Below are positions 10,501-17,983 of a DNA stretch of 64,000 nucleotides, one piece after another. The notes beneath the pieces are model-generated. The model did not search any database, was not told where the DNA came from, and saw only the letters and a program-made list of their open reading frames with translations. Position 1 is the stretch's first letter. Each line of letters begins with the position of its first letter. Made by a program: the position numbers and the translations under genes. The stretch comes from CALAED01 sp036555725. GTDB taxonomy: Bacteria > Actinomycetota > Actinomycetes > Streptosporangiales > Streptosporangiaceae. The stretch lies in the NCBI GenBank assembly GCA_036555725.1, contig DATBKU010000050.1, positions 59,832 through 123,831 on the forward strand. The letters are read 5' to 3'.

Positions 10501-10923
10501 ATGGACATCGACATGGCCGAGGTTCCCGGCGGCTTCGACGGGCTGATCGGGCTCCGGCTCACCCATGCCGACGGCGACCGCGTCGAGGCCGTCGTCCCGA
10601 TCACCGACAAGCTCCTGCAGGCCCACGGCATCGTGCACGGCGGCGTCTACTGCGCCGCGATCGAGTCCGTCACCAGCATCGGGGCCAGCCTGCGCGCGGG
10701 CCTCGACCACCAGGTCGTCGGCATCAGCAACCGAACCCAGTTCCACCGGGCCACCCGTTCCGGCACGCTGTCCGTCACCGCCACGCTGGCCAGCGACGAC
10801 TCGCCGCGGCAGCTGTGGGACGCCACCGTCACCGACGACGGCGGCCGGTTGGTGGCCAGCGGCCAGGTGCAGCTGATGCGCCTGGATCCGCGACCGCGGG
10901 GTCAGAGCAAGAGTCCCATGTAG
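10501..10923 (+). CDS. PaaI-type hotdog-fold thioesterase
   Basis: This 140-residue hotdog protein has the typical motif QAHGIVHGGVYCAAIESV with the HGG(V/M) turn and a catalytic acidic residue, as in PaaI and 4-hydroxybenzoyl-CoA thioesterases. It would hydrolyse aryl- or acyl-CoA esters, perhaps to rescue CoA when benzoyl-CoA or its products accumulate. It follows the amidohydrolase after 61 bases on the same strand. Its 3' end overlaps the convergent acetyltransferase gene by 22 bases. The family is firm; its link to the box genes is inferred from proximity. Confidence 0.87.
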   Translation: MDIDMAEVPGGFDGLIGLRLTHADGDRVEAVVPITDKLLQAHGIVHGGVYCAAIESVTSIGASLRAGLDHQVVGISNRTQFHRATRSGTLSVTATLASDDSPRQLWDATVTDDGGRLVASGQVQLMRLDPRPRGQSKSPM

Positions 10924-11405
10924 TACTCGTCGACCGCCGCGCCGTCGACCTCCAGGGGCGCCCGGCGCAGGCCTTCGACGAGGAAGCCGGTGCTCAGGTA
11001 CAGGTTGAGGGCGCGCCGGTTGTGCGCCATTACGGTCAGCTCCAGCCGGCGCAGGTCGCCGGCGCGGGCTCGGCCGACGGCCGCCTGTAGCAGCGCCCGG
11101 CCGACTCCCCGTCCGGCGTGCGACGCGCGCACTCCCATGACGAGGTAGCCGGTCCGGCACGCCCGGCGGTAGGGCGGTACGGAGACGTCGACGTAGCCGG
11201 CCGGTCCGTCCGCTTCGGCGACGAGCGTGTAGGAGAGGTCCTCCGGGGCCGCCTGCCGCGCCAGCCGGCTGCGCAGGGGCTCCGGGTCGGTGGGCCGTTC
11301 GCCCGGTTCGAGCAGCATGAAGCTCGACTCCGCGTCCAGCGCCAGCTGGAGGTCGAGGAGGGCCGGCGCGTCGTCCGGGGACGCCTCGCGGATGGCGATG
11401 TCCAC
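10902..11405 (-). CDS. GNAT-family N-acetyltransferase
   Basis: This 167-residue protein has the GNAT acetyl-CoA binding signature VRASHAGRGVGRALLQAAV (motif A) and the C-terminal AHNRRALNLYLSTGFLVEG (motif B). The substrate cannot be inferred. It overlaps the convergent thioesterase gene at its 3' end and starts 4 bases after the stop of the metallo-hydrolase gene, so those two are probably co-transcribed. Confidence 0.87.
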   Translation of the reverse strand: MDIAIREASPDDAPALLDLQLALDAESSFMLLEPGERPTDPEPLRSRLARQAAPEDLSYTLVAEADGPAGYVDVSVPPYRRACRTGYLVMGVRASHAGRGVGRALLQAAVGRARAGDLRRLELTVMAHNRRALNLYLSTGFLVEGLRRAPLEVDGAAVDEYYMGLLL

Positions 11406-11408
11406 GGC

Positions 11409-12167
11409 TCACCCGGCCGGGAGGTCGATCGTCAGGCCTTCGTCGGCGGTCCGCACCGCGCCGTCATAGCACGCTCGGGCCGCCTCCACCGCCCGGGCCC
11501 GGTCGGTGCCCGGCCAGAAGTGCGACAGCAGCAGCGCCTGCGCACCGGCGCGCGCGGCGTATCCGGCGGCCTCGGCCGCGGTCAGGTTGTAGCGCGGAGT
11601 GCTGCCGGGCGGCCGGCCTGACCAGGTGGCGTCGGCGATGAGCAGCGAGGCGTCTCGGGCCAGCTCGACGATCTCCTCGCTGGGCCCGGTGTCGCCGGTG
11701 TACGCGAGCGACGCGGTGCCGGTGTCGAGACGGAGGCCGGCGTTCGGCACCCAGTGCGGAAGGTACCGGTTCGACACCCGCCACGGGCCGAGGTCGAAGG
11801 TGCCACCGGGCACCAGCAGCCGTACGTCGAGGGTCTCGCGCAGCTCGGCGACGTCTTCGCCGCCCTCGAGCCCCTCGATGCGGGCCATCACGCCGTCGGT
11901 GCAGTACACGCGCAGCGGCGGCAGCGCGTCCGCGCGCATCCGCCACGCCCGGTGCAGCGGATGCAGGTCGGCGCAGTGGTCGGGATGCGCGTGCGTGATC
12001 AGGACGGCGTCAAGCCGCTCGGGCGGGATGACCCGCAGCAGGTTCGGCAGGGTGGCGTAGCCAAGGTCGAGGGCCACCACGAAGCCATCGTGCTCGACCA
12101 GGAAGCCGCTGGCCGCCCGGCCCGCCTCCGGCCATGCCCCGCACCCGCCGAGCACCGTCACCCGCAT
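11409..12167 (-). CDS. Metallo-beta-lactamase-fold hydrolase
   Basis: The 252-residue protein carries the zinc-binding motif THAHPDHCADLHPL (HxHxDH), a downstream GDTGPSEE aspartate and the terminal SHFWPG histidine, matching the RNase Z-like and phosphodiesterase-like branch of the fold. The ATG at 12167 (MRVTVLGGCGAWPEAG) gives the canonical first beta strand; the frame is open upstream but upstream residues are cysteine-rich and unlikely. The substrate is unknown. It precedes the acetyltransferase gene by 3 bases. Confidence 0.87.
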   Translation of the reverse strand: MRVTVLGGCGAWPEAGRAASGFLVEHDGFVVALDLGYATLPNLLRVIPPERLDAVLITHAHPDHCADLHPLHRAWRMRADALPPLRVYCTDGVMARIEGLEGGEDVAELRETLDVRLLVPGGTFDLGPWRVSNRYLPHWVPNAGLRLDTGTASLAYTGDTGPSEEIVELARDASLLIADATWSGRPPGSTPRYNLTAAEAAGYAARAGAQALLLSHFWPGTDRARAVEAARACYDGAVRTADEGLTIDLPAG

Positions 12168-12242
12168 GCCACGGCACATTACGCCGATACACCGACAACA
12201 TCCCGACTGCCCCATGAGTCCCTGACGGACGCCTGGGCGAAG

Positions 12243-13217
12243 TCAGGGGACCTTGACGGACTTGAGAACCTCGTCGATGTCGCCCTGGTGGGGGAAGGTG
12301 TCGGGGACCGAGACCCAGAGCAGCCCGAGCCGGCGGTCGCCGAGGTCGATCACCAGGATCGCCACCGTGTCGGCGGTGAACTTCCAGTTCCGCGCCTTGG
12401 CGTCGGCGAAGTCGAGCCGGAACCGCTCCAGCCAGGCCTGCCGCCCGGGGACGGGGTACCGCCCGGAGGAGATGGGCGTACGGCCGCCGGCCATGTTGAA
12501 GTGCTCGCGCATGATCCGCTGCGTGGCCCGCCGGGCGGGCACCGCGAGGTTCCGCGGATCGGTGTATCCGGCACTCTCGCTCGGCCGCAGCGGCCCGGAC
12601 AGGCTGGTCGCGTTGAAGCTGGCGTACTGCTCGAACGGCGCCTGGATCACTGCCACCTGGCCCGCGCTGAAGAGGTCTGGCCGGAACCAGCCGCTGTCCG
12701 CGGGCGTCCAGGGCGCGCCGAGCCGAGCGTAGGAGATACCGATCTTAGGATCGGTGATCCGGCCGATGACGTTCGAGCTGCCGGCCGCCGCGGTCGAGGC
12801 ACCGGCGCCGGCCGGGCTGGTCGGCGCCGGCGGCGGGCTCGGATTGTCGTCGTCCTTGCCGCGCAGGCCGAACACCGCCACCACGACGACGAGCACGATC
12901 ACGATCAGGCTCGCGCCGCCGCCGATCAACCAGGGCAGCGCGTTGCCGCGCCGCGGCGCCGGGGTGAACGTGGACGGCGCCTGCCCGTACGGGACCGTCC
13001 CCTGCTGCCCGTAGCCGGCTTGGCCCGGCTGCCCGTACCCGGCCTGGCCCTGTTGTCCGAGGCCGGGCGGCTGTGCCGAGCCATAGGCGGGCTGGGCCTG
13101 GGCGGGCTGAGTCTGCGGCTCGGTCGCCTGCGTCCACTGCGCGCCGTCCCACCAGCGCAGCAGCCCCGGCGTGCCGTACGGGTCGGGGAACCACCCGGGA
13201 GGAGAGGGAGTGGACAC
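12243..13217 (-). CDS. DUF2510 membrane protein with Gly/Gln/Tyr-rich linker
   Basis: The N-terminus PPGWFPDPYGTPGLLRWWDGAQWT is a DUF2510 module, common in actinobacterial membrane proteins. A linker of GYGQ-type repeats (residues about 45-85) follows, then one transmembrane segment (LIGGGASLIVIVLVVVVAVF) and an extracytoplasmic domain of about 200 residues with no recognised fold. The GTG at 13217 gives a start just before the DUF2510 module; the open frame upstream adds unlikely sequence. The product is 324 residues. The function is unknown; a cell-envelope role is likely. Confidence 0.82.
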   Translation of the reverse strand: MSTPSPPGWFPDPYGTPGLLRWWDGAQWTQATEPQTQPAQAQPAYGSAQPPGLGQQGQAGYGQPGQAGYGQQGTVPYGQAPSTFTPAPRRGNALPWLIGGGASLIVIVLVVVVAVFGLRGKDDDNPSPPPAPTSPAGAGASTAAAGSSNVIGRITDPKIGISYARLGAPWTPADSGWFRPDLFSAGQVAVIQAPFEQYASFNATSLSGPLRPSESAGYTDPRNLAVPARRATQRIMREHFNMAGGRTPISSGRYPVPGRQAWLERFRLDFADAKARNWKFTADTVAILVIDLGDRRLGLLWVSVPDTFPHQGDIDEVLKSVKVP

Positions 13218-13261
13218 GTCGGCAACACTAGAGGAAACGCGGGCCCGGGATGTCCCGAATG

Positions 13262-13486
13262 TCAGCCGAGGGGATCTCTGTGCCGCTGCCAGATCGCGAC
13301 GCACTCCGGGCAGGTGTCGGGGGGCGGCTCCGGAGACGACTCGCCGCGCACGATCGTCCGCGCGCCGCAGTAGGCCACCACCGCGGTGCCCGCGGCCCGC
13401 GCGGGCGGCGGGTAGCCGTGCACCAGCGGCTCAGCGGTAGTGCTGATTGACCGCGCGTCGAACTCGGTCGCCGTCCGCCACATCAC
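13262..13486 (-). CDS. Small Cys-containing protein, possible zinc ribbon
   Basis: This 74-residue protein starts MMWRTATEFDARS and carries one Cys in VVAYCGART and a CPEC pair in PPDTCPECVAIW, plus a HGYPPP histidine. The C...CxxC arrangement could bind zinc. Similar short proteins are frequent in Streptosporangiales and Streptomyces; no function is known to me. It ends 44 bases before the start of the DUF2510 gene on the same strand. Confidence 0.6.
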   Translation of the reverse strand: MMWRTATEFDARSISTTAEPLVHGYPPPARAAGTAVVAYCGARTIVRGESSPEPPPDTCPECVAIWQRHRDPLG

Positions 13487-13546
13487 CCCACTACGGTAAC
13501 CGGACCGCGGGGGCGGCGAGCACCTCCCGTGGGCCGAACCCGCAAA

Positions 13547-14080
13547 TCAGTCCCGGATGATGAGCATGACGATCCCGGAGATCAGGCCCAGGACGACGGC
13601 CACCGCCACCCCGCCCGCGCGGGTGCGGAACCACTCCCGGTCGCGGTCCAGGGCGTAGGCGCCCGCTCCGGTGATCGTGAGCGCCAGCGCGATCATGATC
13701 AGCACGAACTCGTACTCGTAGCCCTGATCGGCGGTCCAGAACCCGGCGGCGCTCTTGACCCACGCGGCGTTCATCATGTCGCCGATGATGATCGCGGCGG
13801 CGAGCGGAATCATGAATCCGAGCACGAGCATGATTCCCGCCGCCAGCTCCACGATGCCGGTGAGGACCGCCAGCGACTCGCCGGGCGAGTAGCCGACCTT
13901 CTCGAAGAACGCGCCGGTGCCCTTGACCCCGCCTTGGCCGAACCAGCCGAACAGCTTGCCGAGCCCGTGCCCCATGAAGAGCACACCCACGACGAGCCGG
14001 ACGATGAGAATGCCGAGATCGGCTCCCACCGTCACGCCCCCGATCCGTCGACCCCGCTCCGTTCGGATGCCTGTGGTCAT
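13547..14080 (-). CDS. DoxX-family membrane protein
   Basis: The 177-residue protein has four hydrophobic segments and the DoxX signature VRLVVGVLFMGHGLGKLFGWFGQGG, followed by VELAAGIMLVLGFMIPLAAAII. DoxX proteins are small inner-membrane proteins linked to redox or quinone chemistry. It lies between a small Cys-containing protein and the Rieske oxygenase but is separated from the latter by 133 bases, so it is probably transcribed separately. Confidence 0.88.
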   Translation of the reverse strand: MTTGIRTERGRRIGGVTVGADLGILIVRLVVGVLFMGHGLGKLFGWFGQGGVKGTGAFFEKVGYSPGESLAVLTGIVELAAGIMLVLGFMIPLAAAIIIGDMMNAAWVKSAAGFWTADQGYEYEFVLIMIALALTITGAGAYALDRDREWFRTRAGGVAVAVVLGLISGIVMLIIRD

Positions 14081-14213
14081 GGCAGTCCTCCTCGATGACG
14101 CCGCTACTTACAGGGGTGTACGAGGAGTAACGGACGGTGGATTCGCCCGGCGTTGCCAAGGTTTCCGCGCCGATACGGCAAGGCCTGCCCGCCCTCCACG
14201 GCAGCGCGCGCCG

Positions 14214-15323
14214 TCAGGAGCCGCGATAGGCCCGGGCGATCATCGTCACCCACCGGTGCACGGCGTCCTCCCGCGCCGTGAACGGGCCGGGCCGGAAGTG
14301 CGGAGACGCCAGACCGCGCTGCACGGACTCGCAGGCCGTCCAGTCCTGCCGGTTCGTGCGGTCCCAGAACTCGACCGCGTGGGAGGCGTCGCCGCCGGGC
14401 GCGTACCACGAGCATTCGACGCGGGTCCGGCCCGGCGCGAGCGGCCACAGCAGGTGCGTCATCACGTAGTCCGGATGCGCCGACACGAGGAGATTGGGCA
14501 GCAGCCCGAGGTAGAGCACCCGGCGCCGGTCCACACCGTCGATGAACGCGCCGTTGGACCGGCCGTCCAGCGACATCGTCTCCGCGTGCTCCCGCAGGTC
14601 CATGGCGCCGCCCACCCACGCGCCGGGCAGGTCGTAGTTGTCGCCGCTGGCCGGCGGGGAGACCGCGCACAGCTCCGGATGGATCATCGGGCAGTGGTAG
14701 CACTCGTGGTAGTTCTCGACGATCACCTTCCAGTTGGCGGCCACCGTGTAGTCGTGCCGGGCGGCCCGAACGAGGCGCTCCGGCGCGTACGCCGCCACCA
14801 GCCCGGCCATCGCCCCGACGTGGTCGGCGAACGGCCCGGCGTCGCCCGTCGCGTTGACGAAGACCCAGTCGTGCCAGGTGACGGCGGGCAGCCGGACGAG
14901 GTCGAGGCCGTCGGCATCGGCGAGCCCGGGTGCGCCGCGCAGCGTGCCGTCCAGCCGGTAGGCCCAGGCGTGGTACGGGCAGACGACGGCGTCCCGGCCG
15001 GCCGTCGCGCCGTCGGGGAGCAGCTCGTGGCCGCGGTGCCGGCAGGTGTTGGCGAGCGCGACGACCTCTCCCCCGGTCTGGGTGAGCAGTACGGAGACGT
15101 CCCCGGCCGGGACGCACCGCTGGGTCGCGCCGCAGGGAAACAGGTCGCCGCGCCGGCCCAGGCAGGTCCAGGTGCCGGCGAACAGGAGCCGCAGCTCCCA
15201 CGCCAGCACCTCGCGCGAGGTGTACGCCGCGGCCGGCAGCATCGTGGCCTCGCCGAGCGGCGCCAGCGAGCGGGCCAGCTCCTCCTCGGTCAGTACGGCG
15301 GGGACGATCGCGGCGGGTGCCAT
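14214..15323 (-). CDS. Rieske-type aromatic ring-hydroxylating oxygenase, alpha subunit
   Basis: The 369-residue protein has a complete Rieske [2Fe-2S] motif, CRHRGHE (C94, H96) with CPYHAW (C115, H118), and the mononuclear iron motif ENYHECYHCPMIHPEL (H210, H215). This is the layout of Rieske oxygenases that act as monooxygenases, dioxygenases or demethylases. No beta subunit, ferredoxin or reductase is encoded nearby. It starts 12 bases after the stop of the flavoprotein gene upstream, so the two are surely co-transcribed and may act in one pathway. The substrate is unknown. Confidence 0.9.
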   Translation of the reverse strand: MAPAAIVPAVLTEEELARSLAPLGEATMLPAAAYTSREVLAWELRLLFAGTWTCLGRRGDLFPCGATQRCVPAGDVSVLLTQTGGEVVALANTCRHRGHELLPDGATAGRDAVVCPYHAWAYRLDGTLRGAPGLADADGLDLVRLPAVTWHDWVFVNATGDAGPFADHVGAMAGLVAAYAPERLVRAARHDYTVAANWKVIVENYHECYHCPMIHPELCAVSPPASGDNYDLPGAWVGGAMDLREHAETMSLDGRSNGAFIDGVDRRRVLYLGLLPNLLVSAHPDYVMTHLLWPLAPGRTRVECSWYAPGGDASHAVEFWDRTNRQDWTACESVQRGLASPHFRPGPFTAREDAVHRWVTMIARAYRGS

Positions 15324-15335
15324 GGGACGCGCCGC

Positions 15336-17006
15336 TCAGCCGCCGCGCCGGTCCCCCGCCGGGGGCGGGGCGCCGGCGCCGGGGCGGGGGGACACGAAGG
15401 ACGGGACCCCATCGCGGAAGCGGGCGCGCCGACGGTCGGCGAGGACCTGACGGACGACGTTGCGGCCGGGGACACCGGTCACCCCGCCGCCGCCGTGCGT
15501 CGCGGACCCGGCCTGGTACAGCCCGCGGACGGGCGTACGGAGGTCCGCGAAGCCGGCGGCCGGCCGGGCGTGGAACATCTGGCCCGGCGTCAGCTCGCCG
15601 TGGAAGATGTTGCCGCCGATCAGGCCGTACTCGTGCTCCATGTCGTACGGGCCGATGACCTGGCGGTGCCGGATCGAGTCGGTGAAGCCGGGCGCGACGA
15701 TCTCCAGCCGGGCGACCAGCCGGTCGGCGTACGCGTCCAGCTCGGCGCGGCGCGGCTCGGCCGACCACTGGTGCGGCACCCACTGGCTGAACATCGACAC
15801 GATATGCCGGCCCACGGGGGCCAGCGAGTCGTCGAACACGCTCGGGATGCAGATGTCGGCGAACGGCAGCGTCGCCGCCCGCCCGGCCACGGCGTCCTGG
15901 AAGGCGCCCTCGATGTCGTCGAGTGAGTCGGCCAGCACGATCGTCCCGCCGTGCACCTGCGGGTCGAAGCCGGGCTTGGCGGCGAACTCGGGCAACCGGT
16001 CGACGGCGAGGTTGATCTTGACGGTGCCGCTCCGGGTCTTCCAGCGCTCGATGTCGGCCACGAAGTCGGCGGGCAGGTCGCGCCGGTCGAGCAGGCGCAA
16101 GAACGAGATCTGCGGGTGGGCTGTCGTGACGACCGTGCTGGCCCGCAGCTCCTCGCCGGACTCGAGGGTGACCCCGGTCGCCCGCCCGTTCCGTACGTCG
16201 ATGCACGCCACCGGGCTGGCCGTACGGATCTCGGCGCCGAATGCCCGGGCGGCGGCGGCCAGCGCCCCGGTCACGCCGCCCATGCCGCCGCGCGGGAAGC
16301 CCCACGCCCCGATCTGGCCGTCGCCGAGGTCGCCGACGTGGTGGTGCAGCATGACGTACGCCGTCCCGGCGGAGCGCGGGCCGGCCCAGGTGCCGATCAC
16401 GCCGGACACGGACAGCACGCCGCGCAGCGCGTCGGACTCGAAGCGGTCCTCGACGAGGTCGGCAATGCTCGCGGTCAGCACTCGCGTGATGTCGACGGCC
16501 GACCGTACGTTCACGCCCTTCAAGGTGCGCAGCAGGCCCGCCTGGCGGAGCAGGTCGGCGGGCCGCCGGGAGCCGAGCTTGGGCGGGATCCGGCCGAGCA
16601 GCGGGCCGAGGATCCGGCCGAGGCCCGCCATCCAGGAGTCCCATTCGTCGTAGGCGTCCGCGTCCTTGTCGGAGAACTTGGCCATCTGCGCGCGCCGATC
16701 CCGGCGGTCGTGCGGCAGCTGCAGGTACCGGCCGTCGGCGCGGGGCGCGAAGTACGGCCCCTGCGGATACACGTGATACCCGTGCCGGACCAGGTCCAGG
16801 TCGCGTACGAGCGCGGGCGGCAGCAGGCTCACGACGTACGACAGCGACGTGACCGTGTAGTCCGGGCCGAACGGATGCTCGCTCACCGCGGCCCCGCCCA
16901 CGACCTCACGCGCCTCGCACACGCACACCCGCAACCCGGCCTTGGCCAGGTACGCGGCGGCCACCAGGCCGTTGTGGCCGCCCCCGACCACGACAACGTC
17001 ATACAC
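15336..17006 (-). CDS. Phytoene desaturase-like FAD-dependent oxidoreductase
   Basis: The 556-residue protein opens with the FAD-binding fingerprint VVVVGGGHNGLVAAAYLAK and the EAREVVGGAAVSE motif, and ends with the family pattern LYQAGSATHGGGGVTGVPG. Members catalyse desaturation, isomerisation or oxidation of carotenoid-like or other lipophilic substrates. The frame is open 25 codons further upstream, but an AAGGAG 7 bases ahead selects the GTG at 17006. A palindromic operator overlaps this ribosome-binding site. Together with the Rieske oxygenase 12 bases downstream it forms a two-gene redox operon of unknown product. Confidence 0.88.
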   Translation of the reverse strand: MYDVVVVGGGHNGLVAAAYLAKAGLRVCVCEAREVVGGAAVSEHPFGPDYTVTSLSYVVSLLPPALVRDLDLVRHGYHVYPQGPYFAPRADGRYLQLPHDRRDRRAQMAKFSDKDADAYDEWDSWMAGLGRILGPLLGRIPPKLGSRRPADLLRQAGLLRTLKGVNVRSAVDITRVLTASIADLVEDRFESDALRGVLSVSGVIGTWAGPRSAGTAYVMLHHHVGDLGDGQIGAWGFPRGGMGGVTGALAAAARAFGAEIRTASPVACIDVRNGRATGVTLESGEELRASTVVTTAHPQISFLRLLDRRDLPADFVADIERWKTRSGTVKINLAVDRLPEFAAKPGFDPQVHGGTIVLADSLDDIEGAFQDAVAGRAATLPFADICIPSVFDDSLAPVGRHIVSMFSQWVPHQWSAEPRRAELDAYADRLVARLEIVAPGFTDSIRHRQVIGPYDMEHEYGLIGGNIFHGELTPGQMFHARPAAGFADLRTPVRGLYQAGSATHGGGGVTGVPGRNVVRQVLADRRRARFRDGVPSFVSPRPGAGAPPPAGDRRGG

Positions 17007-17017
17007 CAGCGGACTCC

Positions 17018-17039
17018 TTACTGATTCATGAGTCAGTAA
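17018..17039. promoter_or_regulatory. Near-perfect 22-bp palindromic operator ahead of the flavoprotein/Rieske operon
   Basis: TTACTGA-N8-TCAGTAA, with the central TCATGA also self-complementary; only the pair 17025/17032 is mismatched. Such long palindromes with TGA/TCA half-sites are typical of TetR-family repressor operators. The site overlaps the 5' bases of the AAGGAG ribosome-binding site (17014-17019) and would lie at or just after the transcription start. No TetR gene is encoded in the window. Confidence 0.7.
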
Positions 17040-17084
17040 GAATCGTCCCCCGGAGCACGCGGCGAGCACAAGAGGGATCATCGA

Positions 17085-17846
17085 TCAGAGCTTCGGCGGG
17101 AACATGCGGCCGCCGATCGGCAGCACGCGCACCGCCGCCGCGGCGATGGCCTCGATCTGCCGGCCGGTGTAGCGCACGTCTCGGCGCCGGGCGATCCAGC
17201 GGAGCAACCGGTGCGGCCGGAGTACCACCAGGCCCTCGGCGACGAGCGCGCCCCTGGGCAGCCGGCCGCCGTGCGCCGCGACCAGCGGGACGGGTTCGAT
17301 CTCGGCGCCGAGCTCCCGGGTCAGCAGCTCACCCACGGCCCGGGCCCGTTCCCGCAGGGCGACGGCCATTCGCGCCCCGGTCGACTTGCCGATGAACAGC
17401 CGGCCCGCGTACATCGTGACCTCGGTGTCGGGGGCCCACGCCTCGTTGTGAATCAGCCACACGCCCGTCGGCCCGACCACCAGCTGGTCCACCGTGCCCT
17501 TGCCCGGCACCGTGCGGTAGTGCAGGACGCGATAGCCGCGCGGTTCCATCGTCCAGCGCAGGATCTTCGCCATGCGCCGATCGCCGCGCCGGCCCTTCCG
17601 CCAGACGGCCGTGGACGAGTGCCGCCACCAGTGGTAGCCCGCGTCCGCGCCGCCCGCCACGATCGCGAAGACCAGCCCGAGACCGCCGGGCAGGAACCGG
17701 GCGCCGATGGCCAGCGCGGCGACGGTGATCAGGCCGCGGATCCGCAGCCTCCGGGTGCGCTCTTGGTACCACAGCTGCTCGTAGACAGCCTGGGGGGAAT
17801 GCCCAACGAACGCAGGATTATCGCCGAGGTAGTAGGACTCCCCCAC
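17085..17846 (-). CDS. Membrane-associated NERD-like protein
   Basis: This 253-residue protein has one or two hydrophobic segments near residues 35-65 (ALAIGARFLPGGLGLVFAIVAGG) followed by a nuclease-related (NERD-like) region: GDRRMAKIL, then VLHYRTVPGKGTVDQLVVGP and GVWLIHNEA. The DQLVVGPTGVWLI pattern is the strand region of the restriction-endonuclease-like core. AAAGGAG and a 9-base gap support the GTG at 17846. Whether it has nuclease activity is not known. It stands alone on the minus strand. Confidence 0.7.
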   Translation of the reverse strand: MGESYYLGDNPAFVGHSPQAVYEQLWYQERTRRLRIRGLITVAALAIGARFLPGGLGLVFAIVAGGADAGYHWWRHSSTAVWRKGRRGDRRMAKILRWTMEPRGYRVLHYRTVPGKGTVDQLVVGPTGVWLIHNEAWAPDTEVTMYAGRLFIGKSTGARMAVALRERARAVGELLTRELGAEIEPVPLVAAHGGRLPRGALVAEGLVVLRPHRLLRWIARRRDVRYTGRQIEAIAAAAVRVLPIGGRMFPPKL

Positions 17847-17983
17847 GATGACGAACTCCTTTGCGCGGCCGGATGCGCACACTTAGTGACTTCCCGACCG
17901 AACGAGGGAGAAACTGGCAAGGAACTAACCGCGCGGCGCGATGACCGTTGCGGATGCCGTGGTCGACCTTACGGTTTCGCCGG

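Noticed and set aside
14104..16644. An 846-codon open frame spanning the Rieske gene and most of the flavoprotein gene in another frame
   Set aside because: Its sequence is Arg/Pro/Gly-rich with no recognisable domain; it is a by-product of high GC content over two well-supported genes.
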